This document shows, in pieces, positions 44,402 through 54,054 of a stretch of 64,000 nt of DNA. Below the pieces are notes generated by a model. That model saw only the letters and a program-made list of their open reading frames with translations, had not been told where the DNA came from and searched no databases. The DNA is from Rhodobacteraceae bacterium HTCC2150 (lineage in GTDB: Bacteria > Pseudomonadota > Alphaproteobacteria > Rhodobacterales > Rhodobacteraceae). Position 1 is the stretch's first letter. Every line of letters begins with the position of its first letter. The stretch lies in contig AAXZ01000008.1 of the NCBI GenBank assembly GCA_000169395.1, forward strand, positions 39,169 to 103,168, read 5' to 3'. Made by a program: the position numbers and the translations under genes.

Positions 44402-44416
44402 CTCTCCTGGGCACCA
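44402..44416 (+). repeat. Right attachment site (copy of tRNA-Leu 3' end)
   Basis: Exact 15-bp direct copy (ctctcctgggcacca) of the tRNA-Leu 3' end at 24500-24514; flanking bases differ on both sides. It marks the end of the island, 78 bp before the aminotransferase start. Confidence 0.85.
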
Positions 44417-44494
44417 AGTTTTCTGTTTACCTAGACATTGATACTGCGCCAAGGTGAGAAGTGGGTTGATACCGATCTTCGAAAGGCCAGCACT

Positions 44495-45814
44495 ATGTCA
44501 CATGTTTTTCCGCGCCATACCAAATACACGCTTCCAATGGTTACCCGCGGCGAAGGTGTTTACCTATATGATCAAGCTGGAAAGCAATATTTTGATGCCT
44601 CTGGTGGTGCCGCTGTTTCGTGTCTTGGGCATGGCGATCCAGATGTTATTGATGCAATCAAAACGCAACTTGATGCTATTGCATATGCACACACCAGTTT
44701 CTTCACGTCGGATCCAGCTGAACAACTGGCGGAAAAATTGATTGCACATGCACCAGACGGTATTGATCGTGTCTATATGGTTTCGGGTGGTTCCGAGGCT
44801 ATGGAGGCGGCCCTAAAATTAGCACGACAGTATTTTGTTGAGATTGGCGAACCTCAACGCCGCCATATCATTGCACGAAAACAAAGCTATCACGGTAACA
44901 CGCTTGGCGTTCTTGCGGTCGGTGGCAATGAATGGCGAAGAGCGCCATTTTCACCCTTGATGGTTGAAACAACGCATATTTCGCCTTGCTTTGAATATCG
45001 TGGTAAACAGGCCGGTGAAACGATATTTGAATATGGACAACGTGTTGCCAATGAACTGGAAGAAGAAATTCATCGGCTTGGCACAGATGCAGTAATTGCT
45101 TTTGTGGCCGAACCCGTTGTCGGTGCGACAGCAGGTGCTGTGCCCGCAGTGGAAGGATACTTTAAACGTGTTCGTGAAATTTGTGATCAATACGGCGTTC
45201 TATTAATACTGGATGAGGTGATGTGCGGCATGGGGCGTACCGGCACGCTTTTTGCCAGTGAACAAGAGGATGTGCGCCCCGACATCATCGGCATCGCCAA
45301 GGGTTTAGGTGCAGGCTATCAACCAATTGGCGCGATGCTGTGTTCCGGCGAAATCTATGCAGCAATTGAAAATGGGTCTGGTTTTTTTCAACATGGCCAC
45401 ACGTATATTGGTCATCCAACTGCCTGTGCTGCCGCATTGGCGGTACTGACAAAGCTGACGGATGGTGGCCTTGTTCAAAATTGCGCTACCATCGGTGACA
45501 AATTGCAAGACGCACTGCAACTGGCCTTTGGCCAACATCTCAACATAGGCGACATTCGTGGACGTGGGTTATTTCGAGGCATCGAAATCGTTCAAGATCG
45601 AGAAACCAAACGCCCCTTTGATCCGTCACGCATGATCCATAAGTCCCTCAAGAAAGAGGCATTTAACGCCGGTCTAGCCTGTTATCCAATGGGTGGGACC
45701 GTTGATGGTGTTAGTGGCGATCACATCTTGCTGGCCCCACCTTTTATCATGGATGAAAGTCATATTGATGAAATTGTCAGCAAGCTTACGACCACCTTTG
45801 CAAAGGTTCTGTAA
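44495..45814 (+). CDS. Class III (omega) aminotransferase
   Basis: 439 residues from the ATG at 44495, preceded by 'cgaaaggccagcact'; homology begins there (HVFPRHTKYTLPMV). Class III PLP aminotransferase motifs: 'FDASGGAAVSCLGHGDPDV', 'VSGGSEAMEAALKLARQY', 'LILDEVMCGMGRTG' (Asp that holds the pyridine nitrogen) and 'GIAKGLGAGYQPIGAML' with the Schiff-base lysine. Substrate amine undetermined. It is the first chromosomal gene after the island; the insertion may have replaced its original upstream region. Confidence 0.88.
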   Translation: MSHVFPRHTKYTLPMVTRGEGVYLYDQAGKQYFDASGGAAVSCLGHGDPDVIDAIKTQLDAIAYAHTSFFTSDPAEQLAEKLIAHAPDGIDRVYMVSGGSEAMEAALKLARQYFVEIGEPQRRHIIARKQSYHGNTLGVLAVGGNEWRRAPFSPLMVETTHISPCFEYRGKQAGETIFEYGQRVANELEEEIHRLGTDAVIAFVAEPVVGATAGAVPAVEGYFKRVREICDQYGVLLILDEVMCGMGRTGTLFASEQEDVRPDIIGIAKGLGAGYQPIGAMLCSGEIYAAIENGSGFFQHGHTYIGHPTACAAALAVLTKLTDGGLVQNCATIGDKLQDALQLAFGQHLNIGDIRGRGLFRGIEIVQDRETKRPFDPSRMIHKSLKKEAFNAGLACYPMGGTVDGVSGDHILLAPPFIMDESHIDEIVSKLTTTFAKVL

Positions 45815-45928
45815 CGGATAGCGAGGGGCAAGAAGCCCAATTCACATCGACAATTTCTATACTACGCGTCCCTGTTCCCATTGCCCACCTTTGTGTTATA
45901 GCCCGCCCACGCCCCAAAGGATTCCAAA

Positions 45929-47107
45929 ATGACCCAAGCCCCTATCACGCAGGATGTAATGACCATCCCACGCAAGTTGCCAACTGGTGGCAAAATCAAT
46001 TTGGTTGGATTGACCCGTGACGGTATGCGCGACGCCTTGATTGCGGCCGGTTTGCCCGAAAAACAAGGCAAAATGCGTACAGGGCAAATCTGGGCATGGA
46101 TTTACGAAAAGGGCGTTCGTACTTTTGACGTGATGACCAACCTTTCCAAAGGATACCGCGCCGAGTTGGCGGAAAGCTTTGAAATCGCCGTACCAGAGGT
46201 CGTTACGCGACAAATTTCCGAAGATGGCACACGCAAATACTTGGTGCGGATCGCCGGTGGTCATGAGGTTGAGGTTGTTTATATCCCTGAAAAAGATCGC
46301 GGCACATTGTGCATTTCCTCGCAAGTGGGATGCACGCTAACCTGTTCTTTCTGTCACACCGGCACACAAAAATTGGTGCGTAACCTGACTGCTGGTGAAA
46401 TCATTGGCCAAGTCATGATTGCGCGTGATGATCTGGGCGAATGGCCAGAACTAGCGCAATCCCCAAATGTCGAGGCGCGCTTGCTGTCCAACATTGTTTT
46501 GATGGGCATGGGCGAGCCTTTGTACAATTTTGAATCCGTGCGCGATGCGATGAAAATCGCCATGGATCCCGAAGGTATCAGCCTTTCCCGTCGCCGCATT
46601 ACCCTGTCGACCTCGGGCGTTGTGCCAGAAATTGCGCGTACGGCGGATGAAATTGGCTGTATGTTGGCGGTCAGTTTTCACGCAACAACAGATGACGTGC
46701 GGGACAAACTGGTTCCCATCAACAAAAAGTGGAACATCGAAGCATTGCTAGACGCATTACGCGCCTACCCCAAGGCGTCCAATTCCGAACGGATCACTTT
46801 TGAATATGTCATGCTGAATGGTGTGAATGACAGCGACGAAGATGCGCATCGTTTGGTTGAATTGATCAAAGGTATTCCAGCCAAGATCAATCTGATCCCG
46901 TTCAACGAATGGCCTGGTGCCCCGTATCAACGTTCATCCAACAACCGTATTCGCGCCTTTGCCGATATTGTCTTTAATGCGGGTTATTCTTCACCTGTTC
47001 GTCGCCCCCGTGGTGAGGATATTATGGCCGCTTGCGGCCAGCTTAAATCAGAAACCGAACGCGCGCGGAAATCCCGCAAGGAAATCGCCGCCGAGGCTGG
47101 GCTTTAG
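45929..47107 (+). CDS. rlmN: 23S rRNA (adenine-2503-C2)/tRNA-37 methyltransferase
   Basis: 392 residues. Radical SAM cluster cysteines C135-x3-C139-x2-C142 ('GCTLTCSFC'), the SAM-binding '[15 protein letters not shown]', and '[15 protein letters not shown]' with the C-terminal cysteine that carries the methyl group in RlmN. RlmN methylates C2 of A2503 in 23S rRNA and A37 in some tRNAs. Single-gene unit, good ATG start at 45929. Confidence 0.97.
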   Translation: MTQAPITQDVMTIPRKLPTGGKINLVGLTRDGMRDALIAAGLPEKQGKMRTGQIWAWIYEKGVRTFDVMTNLSKGYRAELAESFEIAVPEVVTRQISEDGTRKYLVRIAGGHEVEVVYIPEKDRGTLCISSQVGCTLTCSFCHTGTQKLVRNLTAGEIIGQVMIARDDLGEWPELAQSPNVEARLLSNIVLMGMGEPLYNFESVRDAMKIAMDPEGISLSRRRITLSTSGVVPEIARTADEIGCMLAVSFHATTDDVRDKLVPINKKWNIEALLDALRAYPKASNSERITFEYVMLNGVNDSDEDAHRLVELIKGIPAKINLIPFNEWPGAPYQRSSNNRIRAFADIVFNAGYSSPVRRPRGEDIMAACGQLKSETERARKSRKEIAAEAGL

Positions 47108-47109
47108 CC

Positions 47110-47529
47110 TTAAATCAATCCGCGCCACAGAACGAACGCCGTCACCAGAATGAACAAAAACAGCAGGTTGAACGCAATACTGCTTAACAAATCTGCGCGC
47201 TTATTGGACTTGGTTGCGGCGCGATTGATGCCCTCAAGGTGGATACGGCAAAGATAATAGGATTGTGCCAGGCTATCTTCGTCAATTTGCTTAAGCAGCT
47301 TTGGGTTTTGTAATTTCTTTTCAGCATCAGCCAATTGTTCGGCCGCCAATCGGACTTTTTTAGGTATCAATCGCCCGGCTCGCCTAATTTTGGGGGCCAA
47401 TGCTTTACCACGAATGCCTAATCTTTCCGCCATCAATTCGGATATTTCTGCAGGCATTTTTTGCAATTCTTTGGGTGTCATGATTTCTCGTATACGTTGT
47501 TTCTTTAGTTCGCTCAACGGGTATGGCAA
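47110..47529 (-). CDS. Hypothetical protein with C-terminal membrane anchor
   Basis: 139 residues: a basic, helical N-terminal part ('MPAEISELMAERLGIRGKAL', 'KVRLAAEQLADAEKKL') and one hydrophobic span at the end (LLSSIAFNLLFLFILVTAFVLWRG). Predicted cytosolic tail-anchored topology. Family not recognised. An internal ATG at 47481 is an alternative start. Lies tail to tail with rlmN, stop codons 2 bp apart. Confidence 0.6.
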   Translation of the reverse strand: MPYPLSELKKQRIREIMTPKELQKMPAEISELMAERLGIRGKALAPKIRRAGRLIPKKVRLAAEQLADAEKKLQNPKLLKQIDEDSLAQSYYLCRIHLEGINRAATKSNKRADLLSSIAFNLLFLFILVTAFVLWRGLI

Positions 47530-47558
47530 TCAGTTAATTCAATCGATAAAGATGGGCT

Positions 47559-48332
47559 ATGCTCAACATACTAACATTCGGTGAACCCACCAATTTGCCC
47601 CCTTTGTTAATCGTACATGGCCTATTTGGCTCTGCGCGCAATTGGGGCGTGATCGCCAAACGTCTTGCGGACAGTCGCCAAGTATTTGCTGTGGACATGC
47701 GCAATCACGGTGAAAGTCTGCATTTAGACAGCCATTCTTACCCCGACATGGCGCATGATCTGGGCGAAGTTATGGCGCATATTGGCGTTCCTTGTGATTT
47801 ATTAGGTCATTCAATGGGCGGGAAAGCTGCCATGGTCATCGCATTGATGCAGCCTGAATTAATCCGTCGCTTGGTGATTGCCGACATTGCTCCTGTTACG
47901 TATCCACACACGCAAATTCATAATATTGACGCGATGAAATCGGTTGATCTTTCCCGCGTTACGCGCCGTTCTGATGCGGTGGAACAGCTTTCAAAACTGG
48001 TAGAAGACCCCGCATTAGTGCCGTTTTTCTTACAATCACTCGATGTACGAGCCACGCCACCGCGATGGCGTTTGAACCTAGAGGTGCTGGCTTCAGAAAT
48101 GGACAAGATCATTGGTTTCCCAGACGTGACCGGTCAATTTCTTGCACCAACTTTGTTCCTAAGCGGCGCAACATCTGACTATGTACAGTCGGAACATCGC
48201 GATAAAATCAAAGCCCACTTCCCCATCGCCCGTTTTGCGAAAATCCCTGGTGCTGGCCATTGGCTTCACGCCGAAAAGCCTCGTGAATTTGAGGCGGCTG
48301 TCAGGGTGTTTCTAGACGCACCTGACCGTTAA
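47559..48332 (+). CDS. Alpha/beta hydrolase (YbfF-like esterase)
   Basis: 257 residues with an intact alpha/beta-hydrolase triad: oxyanion 'IVHGLFGSARNWG', nucleophile elbow 'GHSMGGKAAM', and C-terminal His in 'PGAGHWLHAEKP'. 'VFAVDMRNHGESLH' is the D-x-R-N/G-H-G-x-S segment typical of YbfF/BioH-like esterases. Natural substrate unknown. Overlaps the 3' end of the Tas-like reductase gene by four bases in convergent orientation. Confidence 0.88.
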   Translation: MLNILTFGEPTNLPPLLIVHGLFGSARNWGVIAKRLADSRQVFAVDMRNHGESLHLDSHSYPDMAHDLGEVMAHIGVPCDLLGHSMGGKAAMVIALMQPELIRRLVIADIAPVTYPHTQIHNIDAMKSVDLSRVTRRSDAVEQLSKLVEDPALVPFFLQSLDVRATPPRWRLNLEVLASEMDKIIGFPDVTGQFLAPTLFLSGATSDYVQSEHRDKIKAHFPIARFAKIPGAGHWLHAEKPREFEAAVRVFLDAPDR

Positions 48333-49369
48333 TAAGGCATCGGATGCAAACGATGGGTTTGATCGATTTCTTTTAAGATCTCATCAGACAAAGTCACATC
48401 AACGGACCCCAAAATCACCTTTAGCTGATCCACGTTCGTCGCCCCAAAAATCGCGGACGCCATGAAAGGCCGTGTCCTGCACCACGCCAGCGCCATGTGA
48501 ATGGGGTGCAACCCGTGTTTTTGGGCAATAGCGACATATGCTTCGGCCGCTGTACGTACACGGCCACTATCGCGGCCACCCATGCCAGGGTTAAGTGTCA
48601 TTCGCGATGCGTCAGGGATTGCACCGTCTGAATATTTTCCAGTCAAAAAACCAGTGGCGAGTGGTGAAAATGCCAAAAGGCCGACGTCTTCGTTATGAGA
48701 CATCTCTGCCATATCTGTATCATAAAGACGGCAAAGCAAAGAATACTCGTTCTGCACGGTTGCAACGCGTGGCCCTTTGCCTGCTTCGGCGGCATTCACA
48801 AATTGTGTCGTTCCCCAAGCACTTTCATTTGACAGGCCAATGTGGCGGATTTTGCCAGCATCAACCATTCGCTGCATTTCGCCCAACACATCCTCGATGT
48901 GGGCAATCGTGTCAGCCTTGTTTTGTTGGGTAGCATCATATGTCCAGTTTTGTCGGAACATATATGAGCCGCGATTTGGCCAATGCAATTGATACAAGTC
49001 GATCATATCCGTCTGTAGGCGACGCAATGAATCTTCGACCGTTTTAACAATCTCACCCGATGAAATTGGAATACCGTCACGGATTTTACTGCCAGCGCCC
49101 GAAATTTTCGTTGCGATCAAAAGATCGTTGCGCCGTCCAGTTTTGGCCAACCATTCGCCCACGACCTTTTCGCTGTTGCCGGTGGTCTCTACACGTACTG
49201 GATTTACTGGATACATTTCTGCGGTATCCAGAATGTTGATCCCGTGATCCAAGGCCATATCTATCTGTGCATGCGCATCTTCGGTGGATGTCTGTGTACT
49301 GTATGTCATCGTGCCGAGGCACAGTTCAGAAATGGTTTCACCGGTTCGGCCAAGTGGATTCATGCGCAT
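48329..49369 (-). CDS. Aldo/keto reductase, Tas-like
   Basis: 346 residues from the ATG at 49369 with 'ggagaattaac' upstream (49363 is also possible). AKR catalytic residues appear in 'GINILDTAEMYPV' (Asp, Tyr), 'LIATKISG' (Lys) and 'DLYQLHWPNRG' (His). The segments and total length match E. coli Tas closely, including 'HAQIDMALDHGINI' and 'IRHIGLSNESAWG'. NADPH-dependent carbonyl reduction; natural substrate not known. Confidence 0.88.
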   Translation of the reverse strand: MRMNPLGRTGETISELCLGTMTYSTQTSTEDAHAQIDMALDHGINILDTAEMYPVNPVRVETTGNSEKVVGEWLAKTGRRNDLLIATKISGAGSKIRDGIPISSGEIVKTVEDSLRRLQTDMIDLYQLHWPNRGSYMFRQNWTYDATQQNKADTIAHIEDVLGEMQRMVDAGKIRHIGLSNESAWGTTQFVNAAEAGKGPRVATVQNEYSLLCRLYDTDMAEMSHNEDVGLLAFSPLATGFLTGKYSDGAIPDASRMTLNPGMGGRDSGRVRTAAEAYVAIAQKHGLHPIHMALAWCRTRPFMASAIFGATNVDQLKVILGSVDVTLSDEILKEIDQTHRLHPMPY

Positions 49370-49478
49370 GTTAATTCTCCTTTTCCCAATGCTTAACCTG
49401 TTTTGTTTTGACTGAAAACACAAAGCAGATGGATTCAAAATCATTGACAGAACAAAACAAGAACATTAACGTTCTTCT

Positions 49479-50075
49479 ATGTCCACTGCTCTTCTATCCC
49501 GCGCCCCCCACCGACCAGAAAAGTCGATTTTGCCCATCTTGGATCAGATGTCTTTGGCGCGATCCCGTGTGCATGAATTATGTGGGGTGTCACGGCGAAC
49601 CTTGGCCTTGACGGTGGCGCGCGCAACAACAGGACCAGTTTTTTGGCTGACACCGGGTTGGCAGGCCAGCAACCTAAATGCCGAGGGGGTTCAAGCCTTT
49701 ATCGAACCCTCACGCCTAATCACGATCACCATACGCCGTGCTGAGGATTTGCTTTGGTCAATGGAGGAATGCTTGCGATCTGGTGCGGTGCCTTTGGTAA
49801 TTGCCGATCTACCCGGCCCACCGGCCCTAACCCCTGTGCGCCGCTTGCATTTGGCGGCTGAAACTGGCACCGAAGAGGGCCGCTTTGCCCCATTAGGTTT
49901 GATCCTAACCCCTGGTGCGGGCGGCGCCCAAGGTGTTGAAAGCCGTTGGTCAATGGACCCACAACACACAGCAACCACAACCCAATGGCAACTTGACCGT
50001 CGACGTCATCGCTCTGAACCACCTAAAACTTGGCCTGTGGCACGTGAGGGTGGTGAATTGGCAATGCTTGCCTGA
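49479..50075 (+). CDS. ImuA-like RecA-fold protein
   Basis: 198 residues. The text 'RSRVHELCGVSRRTLALTVA', 'DLLWSMEECLRSGAVPLVIADLPG', 'LTPVRRLHLAAETGTEEG' and 'GAQGVESRWSM' follows the ImuA/SulA-like family, which in other bacteria works with ImuB and DnaE2 in SOS mutagenesis. The Walker A is not conserved here. No imuB or dnaE2 is adjacent, so it may be an orphan with a changed role. Gene lies alone between convergent/divergent neighbours. Confidence 0.6.
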   Translation: MSTALLSRAPHRPEKSILPILDQMSLARSRVHELCGVSRRTLALTVARATTGPVFWLTPGWQASNLNAEGVQAFIEPSRLITITIRRAEDLLWSMEECLRSGAVPLVIADLPGPPALTPVRRLHLAAETGTEEGRFAPLGLILTPGAGGAQGVESRWSMDPQHTATTTQWQLDRRRHRSEPPKTWPVAREGGELAMLA

Positions 50076-50083
50076 TCATCAGA

Positions 50084-50857
50084 TCAAAGTAGACGCTGTA
50101 AGAATTCCTGATGCACGGCAGGCGCAGCCGCGAAAACACCTGCTTGCTTGGGGTGTGGGTTGTTAAACGACAAGGCCATGCCATGTTGATCCGTCACGGC
50201 GGCCCCAGCTTCGCGTGCAATCAAATCGCCACCTGCGATATCCCATTCCCAACAAGGATGCAGCGAAAGCATTCCGTCAAACTCACCAGATGCCACAAGA
50301 CAAAACCGATAGGCTAAAGATGAACGGAAATGCAGATTAATCGGCAATGAACCACCCTGCCAAAGTTCCGGTTTCAAGCTTGGCTTTTTGCCTAAAATCC
50401 GCGCGTCTTGGATTGTGTCACGGCGCTTTGGTGTTATTGCAACACCGTTCAAATGCGCCCCGCCACCTTTTGTGGCCGAATACATCTCATCTAACATCGG
50501 CAGGAAAATCACCGCCGCGGTAATCACACCGTTTTCGGCAATAGCTAGCGAGTGGGAAAAGTTTTTCTCGCCCGCCATGAAGGACCGCGTGCCATCAATG
50601 GGATCGATGATAAAACACCGCTCACAATCCAACCGCGCAGCCGTGTCGGTGGTTTCCTCTGACAGCCAACCATATTCGGGGCGCGCATTTCGCAATTCGG
50701 CCGCCAGCATCGCATCAACGGCTAAGTCCGCTTCTGTCACGGGGCCAGCGTTATCGGGTTTATCCCATGCTTCGGGATCGGCGCGCCAAAATTTCTTGGC
50801 AATGTTGCCCGCTTCTTTCGCGGCATCCATCAATAATGAAAGGTCACTCGCCGGCAA
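50084..50857 (-). CDS. cysQ: Inositol monophosphatase family / 3'(2'),5'-bisphosphate nucleotidase
   Basis: 257 residues. Metal-binding motifs of the IMPase superfamily: 'PVTEADLAVDAML', 'FIIDPIDGTRSFMAGEKNFS' (D-P-I/L-D-G-T) and 'WDIAGGDLIAREAGA' (W-D-x-A-G). The family hydrolyses inositol phosphates, PAP or fructose bisphosphate; CysQ is the usual call for this branch but the sequence alone does not settle it. It overlaps the PmbA-like gene by 14 bases, so the two are co-translated. Confidence 0.8.
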   Translation of the reverse strand: MPASDLSLLMDAAKEAGNIAKKFWRADPEAWDKPDNAGPVTEADLAVDAMLAAELRNARPEYGWLSEETTDTAARLDCERCFIIDPIDGTRSFMAGEKNFSHSLAIAENGVITAAVIFLPMLDEMYSATKGGGAHLNGVAITPKRRDTIQDARILGKKPSLKPELWQGGSLPINLHFRSSLAYRFCLVASGEFDGMLSLHPCWEWDIAGGDLIAREAGAAVTDQHGMALSFNNPHPKQAGVFAAAPAVHQEFLQRLL

Positions 50858-52190
50858 GAATTAACCCCTGAACAAGGATCGAGGGTACGACGCGGGAAAG
50901 ATGGGATTGGCCATCATTTGCAACCTCAATTCCCGCCAACATTTCGTGCAGATTTCCGGCAACCGTACACTCGTTCACCGGATACTGAATTTCGCCGTTT
51001 TCAACCCAAAAACCGGATGCGCCGCGAGAATAGTCACCCGTCGTGGGATTGATGGATGAACCAATCATTGAAGTGATAAGTAAACCTGTGCCCATTTCGG
51101 CAAGCAATTCCGCGCGGGATTTACTCCCCGCCGTCAATTCAATATTGCCAATGCTTGGCGAAGGCGCGGAACTTGTTCCCCGACTGGCGTTTGCCGTTGA
51201 TTGCATGCCCAATTTTTTGGCCGATGCCAAATCAAGCGTCCAGCCTTGCAAAATACCATCCTCAACAACCATACGACGGGCTGTTGCCAAACCTTCGCCA
51301 TCAAAAGGTTTAGACCCTGAAATGCGGACACGATGTGGGTTTTCAATAATCGACATGCCTTTGGGCAATACTTGCTCACCCAGCTTATCGCGCAGCCAAC
51401 TTGATCCACGCGCCACAGATGCACCGTTTACTGCCCCCAAAAGATGGCCAATCAAACCACTGGAAATACGTTCATCATACACAACCGGATAGGCACCAGT
51501 ATTCGGTTTTCGTGCGCCAGCACGGGCAATCGTGCGTTCAGCCGCCAACGCACCAATTTCCTCTGGGCTTGGTAGATCGGCCTGAAAAATGCGCGACTCA
51601 CCGGCATAATCACGTTCCATTTCGGTGCCTGAACCGGTGATTGCGACGCATGATGTGGAACGGCTGCTGCGGCGGTAACCACCAGAAAAACCGTTGCTCA
51701 TTTCCAGATGCACTTTTTGTGCACCATAACCAGAACCACAACCTGAAACCTGTGAAATGCCACTTACGGCCAATGCCGCCGCTTCACAACGCATTGCGTC
51801 GTCTTGCAGTTCCGCAGGGCTTGGTGCGGCCGATGGATCAAACATTTCCAATGCGTCCACGTCATAGTCTTTTGCCAATTGATCAGGGTCGGCAAGACCA
51901 ATGTAAGGATCTTCGGGTGCCTCGCGGGCCATAGCGACAGCACGTTCGGCCATGCCCTCAAACAAATCTGGGTTGGCATCGGAAAACGATACGATCGCTT
52001 GACGTTGCCCAATCAAAACACGTAATCCAAGATCAATACCTTCGGCGCGTTCGGCTTGTTCTAAGGCACCTGCGCGCACATCAATGGAAACAGACTGCCC
52101 CTCAACAACCAAAGCGTCAGCTGCATCAGCGCCTGCGCCTTTGGCTGCTTTAATCAAAGCCTTGGCCATGTTTGCTAGATTTTCTGCCAT
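50844..52190 (-). CDS. pmbA: TldD/PmbA family protein (PmbA/TldE)
   Basis: 448 residues. N-terminal 'GADAADALVVEGQSVSIDVRAG' and 'GLRVLIGQRQAIVSFSDANPD', the middle 'PVVYDERISSGLIGHLLGAVNG' and the C-terminal 'SINPTTGDYSRGASGFWVENGEI' fit PmbA/TldE, the subunit that lacks the HExxxH zinc motif of TldD. TldD and TldE form a heterodimeric protease that trims unfolded peptides (microcin B17, CcdA). No tldD partner in the window. Overlaps the cysQ-like gene. Confidence 0.9.
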   Translation of the reverse strand: MAENLANMAKALIKAAKGAGADAADALVVEGQSVSIDVRAGALEQAERAEGIDLGLRVLIGQRQAIVSFSDANPDLFEGMAERAVAMAREAPEDPYIGLADPDQLAKDYDVDALEMFDPSAAPSPAELQDDAMRCEAAALAVSGISQVSGCGSGYGAQKVHLEMSNGFSGGYRRSSRSTSCVAITGSGTEMERDYAGESRIFQADLPSPEEIGALAAERTIARAGARKPNTGAYPVVYDERISSGLIGHLLGAVNGASVARGSSWLRDKLGEQVLPKGMSIIENPHRVRISGSKPFDGEGLATARRMVVEDGILQGWTLDLASAKKLGMQSTANASRGTSSAPSPSIGNIELTAGSKSRAELLAEMGTGLLITSMIGSSINPTTGDYSRGASGFWVENGEIQYPVNECTVAGNLHEMLAGIEVANDGQSHLSRVVPSILVQGLILAGE

Positions 52191-52216
52191 GCGACTGATC
52201 TTTCTATTTTGGGGAC

Positions 52217-53320
52217 TTATCCGATGGAGCCTTGATTTTCGCCAACTTGGCCACGGTGCATCAGCATGTGATCAAGTACCACACAAGCCATCATCGCCTC
52301 GCCCACTGGCACCGCACGAATACCAACGCACGGATCATGGCGACCTTTGGTGATAATTTCCGCCGGCTCGCCCGCCTTGGTAATGGTTTGGCGCGTCGAC
52401 AGAATGGATGACGTTGGTTTTACTGCAAACCGCACAACAAGGTCCTGCCCCGTTGAAATGCCACCCAGAATACCACCGGCGTGATTTGAACTAAACTCCA
52501 GCCCATTGGGACCCATGGACATTTCATCGGCATTGTCACGACCAGTCAAAGCCGCAGCTGCCATGCCGTCGCCAATTTCAACGCCTTTAACAGCATTAAT
52601 CGACATCATTGCCGCCGCTAGATCAGTATCAAGTTTACCGTAAACAGGGGCACCAAGACCCGCAGGCACGCCACTTGCTACAACCTCAATTACCGCGCCG
52701 ACTGAATTGTGATCCTTGGTCCGCAACCAAGTTAGGTAATCTTCCCATTCAGCGGCCATTTGTGCGTCTGGACACCAAAAATCATTCTGTGCGATCTGAT
52801 CCCAATCGAAACGGCTTCGATCAATCTTTTTGTCGCCCATTTGAACCATGTACCCACGGATCGAAACACCTTGCGCCAATGTATTAATCGCCGCACGGGC
52901 AACGCCACCCGCCGCAACGCGTGACGCTGTTTCACGTGCACTGGAACGTCCACCACCACGGTAATCGCGGATGCCGTATTTGGTCCAATAGGTGTAATCC
53001 GCATGACCGGGGCGGAATTTTTCAACGATATCGCCATAATCCTTGCTGCGCTGATCGGTATTTTCGATCATCAATTGTATAGGCGTTCCCGTAGATTTAC
53101 CCTCAAACACACCCGACATAATTTTGACCAAATCTGGTTCGCGTCGTTGCGTGGTGTTTTTGTTCTGACCGGGTTTACGAGCCTCCATCCAGTGTTGGAT
53201 CATTTCGGGCGTAATTTCCACGTTTGGCGGACAACCATCAACCGTCGCCCCAAGGGCAGGTCCGTGGCTTTCACCCCAAGTGGTTACGCGAAATAGATGG
53301 CCAAAGGTATTATACGACAT
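52217..53320 (-). CDS. aroC: Chorismate synthase
   Basis: 367 residues from the ATG at 53320 ([20 protein letters not shown]; two more if 53326). All three chorismate synthase signatures are present: '[17 protein letters not shown]', '[20 protein letters not shown]' and '[17 protein letters not shown]'. It uses reduced FMN to convert 5-enolpyruvylshikimate 3-phosphate to chorismate, the branch point for aromatic amino acids. Confidence 0.97.
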   Translation of the reverse strand: MSYNTFGHLFRVTTWGESHGPALGATVDGCPPNVEITPEMIQHWMEARKPGQNKNTTQRREPDLVKIMSGVFEGKSTGTPIQLMIENTDQRSKDYGDIVEKFRPGHADYTYWTKYGIRDYRGGGRSSARETASRVAAGGVARAAINTLAQGVSIRGYMVQMGDKKIDRSRFDWDQIAQNDFWCPDAQMAAEWEDYLTWLRTKDHNSVGAVIEVVASGVPAGLGAPVYGKLDTDLAAAMMSINAVKGVEIGDGMAAAALTGRDNADEMSMGPNGLEFSSNHAGGILGGISTGQDLVVRFAVKPTSSILSTRQTITKAGEPAEIITKGRHDPCVGIRAVPVGEAMMACVVLDHMLMHRGQVGENQGSIG

Positions 53321-53421
53321 CAGCAAGGCTCCTTAACTTATATTGGATGTAAACAGCGCAAGGGGACTTGCCAAGGGTCAAAGCCTTTCCAAGCAGAAAC
53401 TGAATTTAGTTTAATGCTAAA

Positions 53422-53925
53422 CTAAATTGATTTCAGGTAAAGATGCGCCGTCCATTTTGACCGAATCTGAAGGCAGTCCTTGCTTTTAGGAGCATCATCA
53501 AAGGTACGTTTCATCAATTTCCGACTGGTGTTTCGTGTGTTCCAAATCCAAGCACAAAATTCCCAATTAAACCGTTCAGGACAATTTTCGGGCAAATCGG
53601 GCCGTGACTGACCATAATATCGAACGGTGCGTTTAAACACGCGCCAAACGCGAAGCCACAATGGGGTGTCCAACCAAATCAATGTGTCCGCACGATCCGG
53701 TCGCTCGGCCCAAGTGGATGATCGTCCACCCTCAAAAATCCAACTGTCACGGGCATGAACAGCGGAACACATTTCATCCTTTTCAGCACCCGTGCGTTCA
53801 ACCCACCCTGATTTCCAATGAATTTTGTCTATGTGAACAACCGGCAAACCTGTCTTTTGCCCCAACTGGCGCGCGAATACTGATTTGCCGGCCCCAGGTT
53901 GCCCAATAATCATCACACGCTTCAT
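53422..53925 (-). CDS. Small P-loop kinase (AAA/adenylate kinase-like)
   Basis: 167 residues from the ATG at 53925, with 'ggaggacagca' as ribosome-binding site. Walker A 'GQPGAGKS' near the N-terminus, then 'TGLPVVHIDKIHWKSGW', 'WIFEGGRSSTWAERPDRADTLIWLDTP' (residues ~65-90), the pattern of the FlaR-like/topology-modulation P-loop proteins common in proteobacteria. Phosphate acceptor unknown. Confidence 0.75.
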   Translation of the reverse strand: MKRVMIIGQPGAGKSVFARQLGQKTGLPVVHIDKIHWKSGWVERTGAEKDEMCSAVHARDSWIFEGGRSSTWAERPDRADTLIWLDTPLWLRVWRVFKRTVRYYGQSRPDLPENCPERFNWEFCAWIWNTRNTSRKLMKRTFDDAPKSKDCLQIRSKWTAHLYLKSI

Positions 53926-54003
53926 TGCTGTCCTCCGTTCAATAAAATGTAGGATAACGAAATCGGCGCTTCTTTCAAACCAACACAATAGCAAACCCCA
54001 AAC

Positions 54004-54030
54004 GAAAAACGGCCCCCCGAAGGGAGCCGT
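54004..54030 (-). terminator. Rho-independent terminator after petABC
   Basis: On the minus strand, acggctccc - ttcg - ggggggccgt forms a strong GC-rich stem with a UUCG-like tetraloop followed by tttt, 25 bases past the cytochrome c1 stop. It closes the petABC transcript. Confidence 0.88.
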
Positions 54031-54054
54031 TCAAATTCTTTAAGGCGTAAAGGC

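Larger units (their letters stand above)
24515..44416. mobile_element. Composite integrative genomic island in tRNA-Leu(CAG)
   Basis: Bounded by a 15-bp direct repeat of the tRNA-Leu 3' end and 19.9 kb long. It holds one tyrosine recombinase reading away from the tRNA at the left, another at the right end reading inward, and two integrase 3'-end remnants at 26.0 and 33.1 kb. Cargo falls into a catabolic cassette (26.3-32.8 kb, GC-richer) and an ATPase/VWA/helicase cluster (33.9-42.2 kb). No conjugation, replication or phage structural genes are visible, so any transfer would need help. Housekeeping genes flank it on both sides. Confidence 0.85.
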
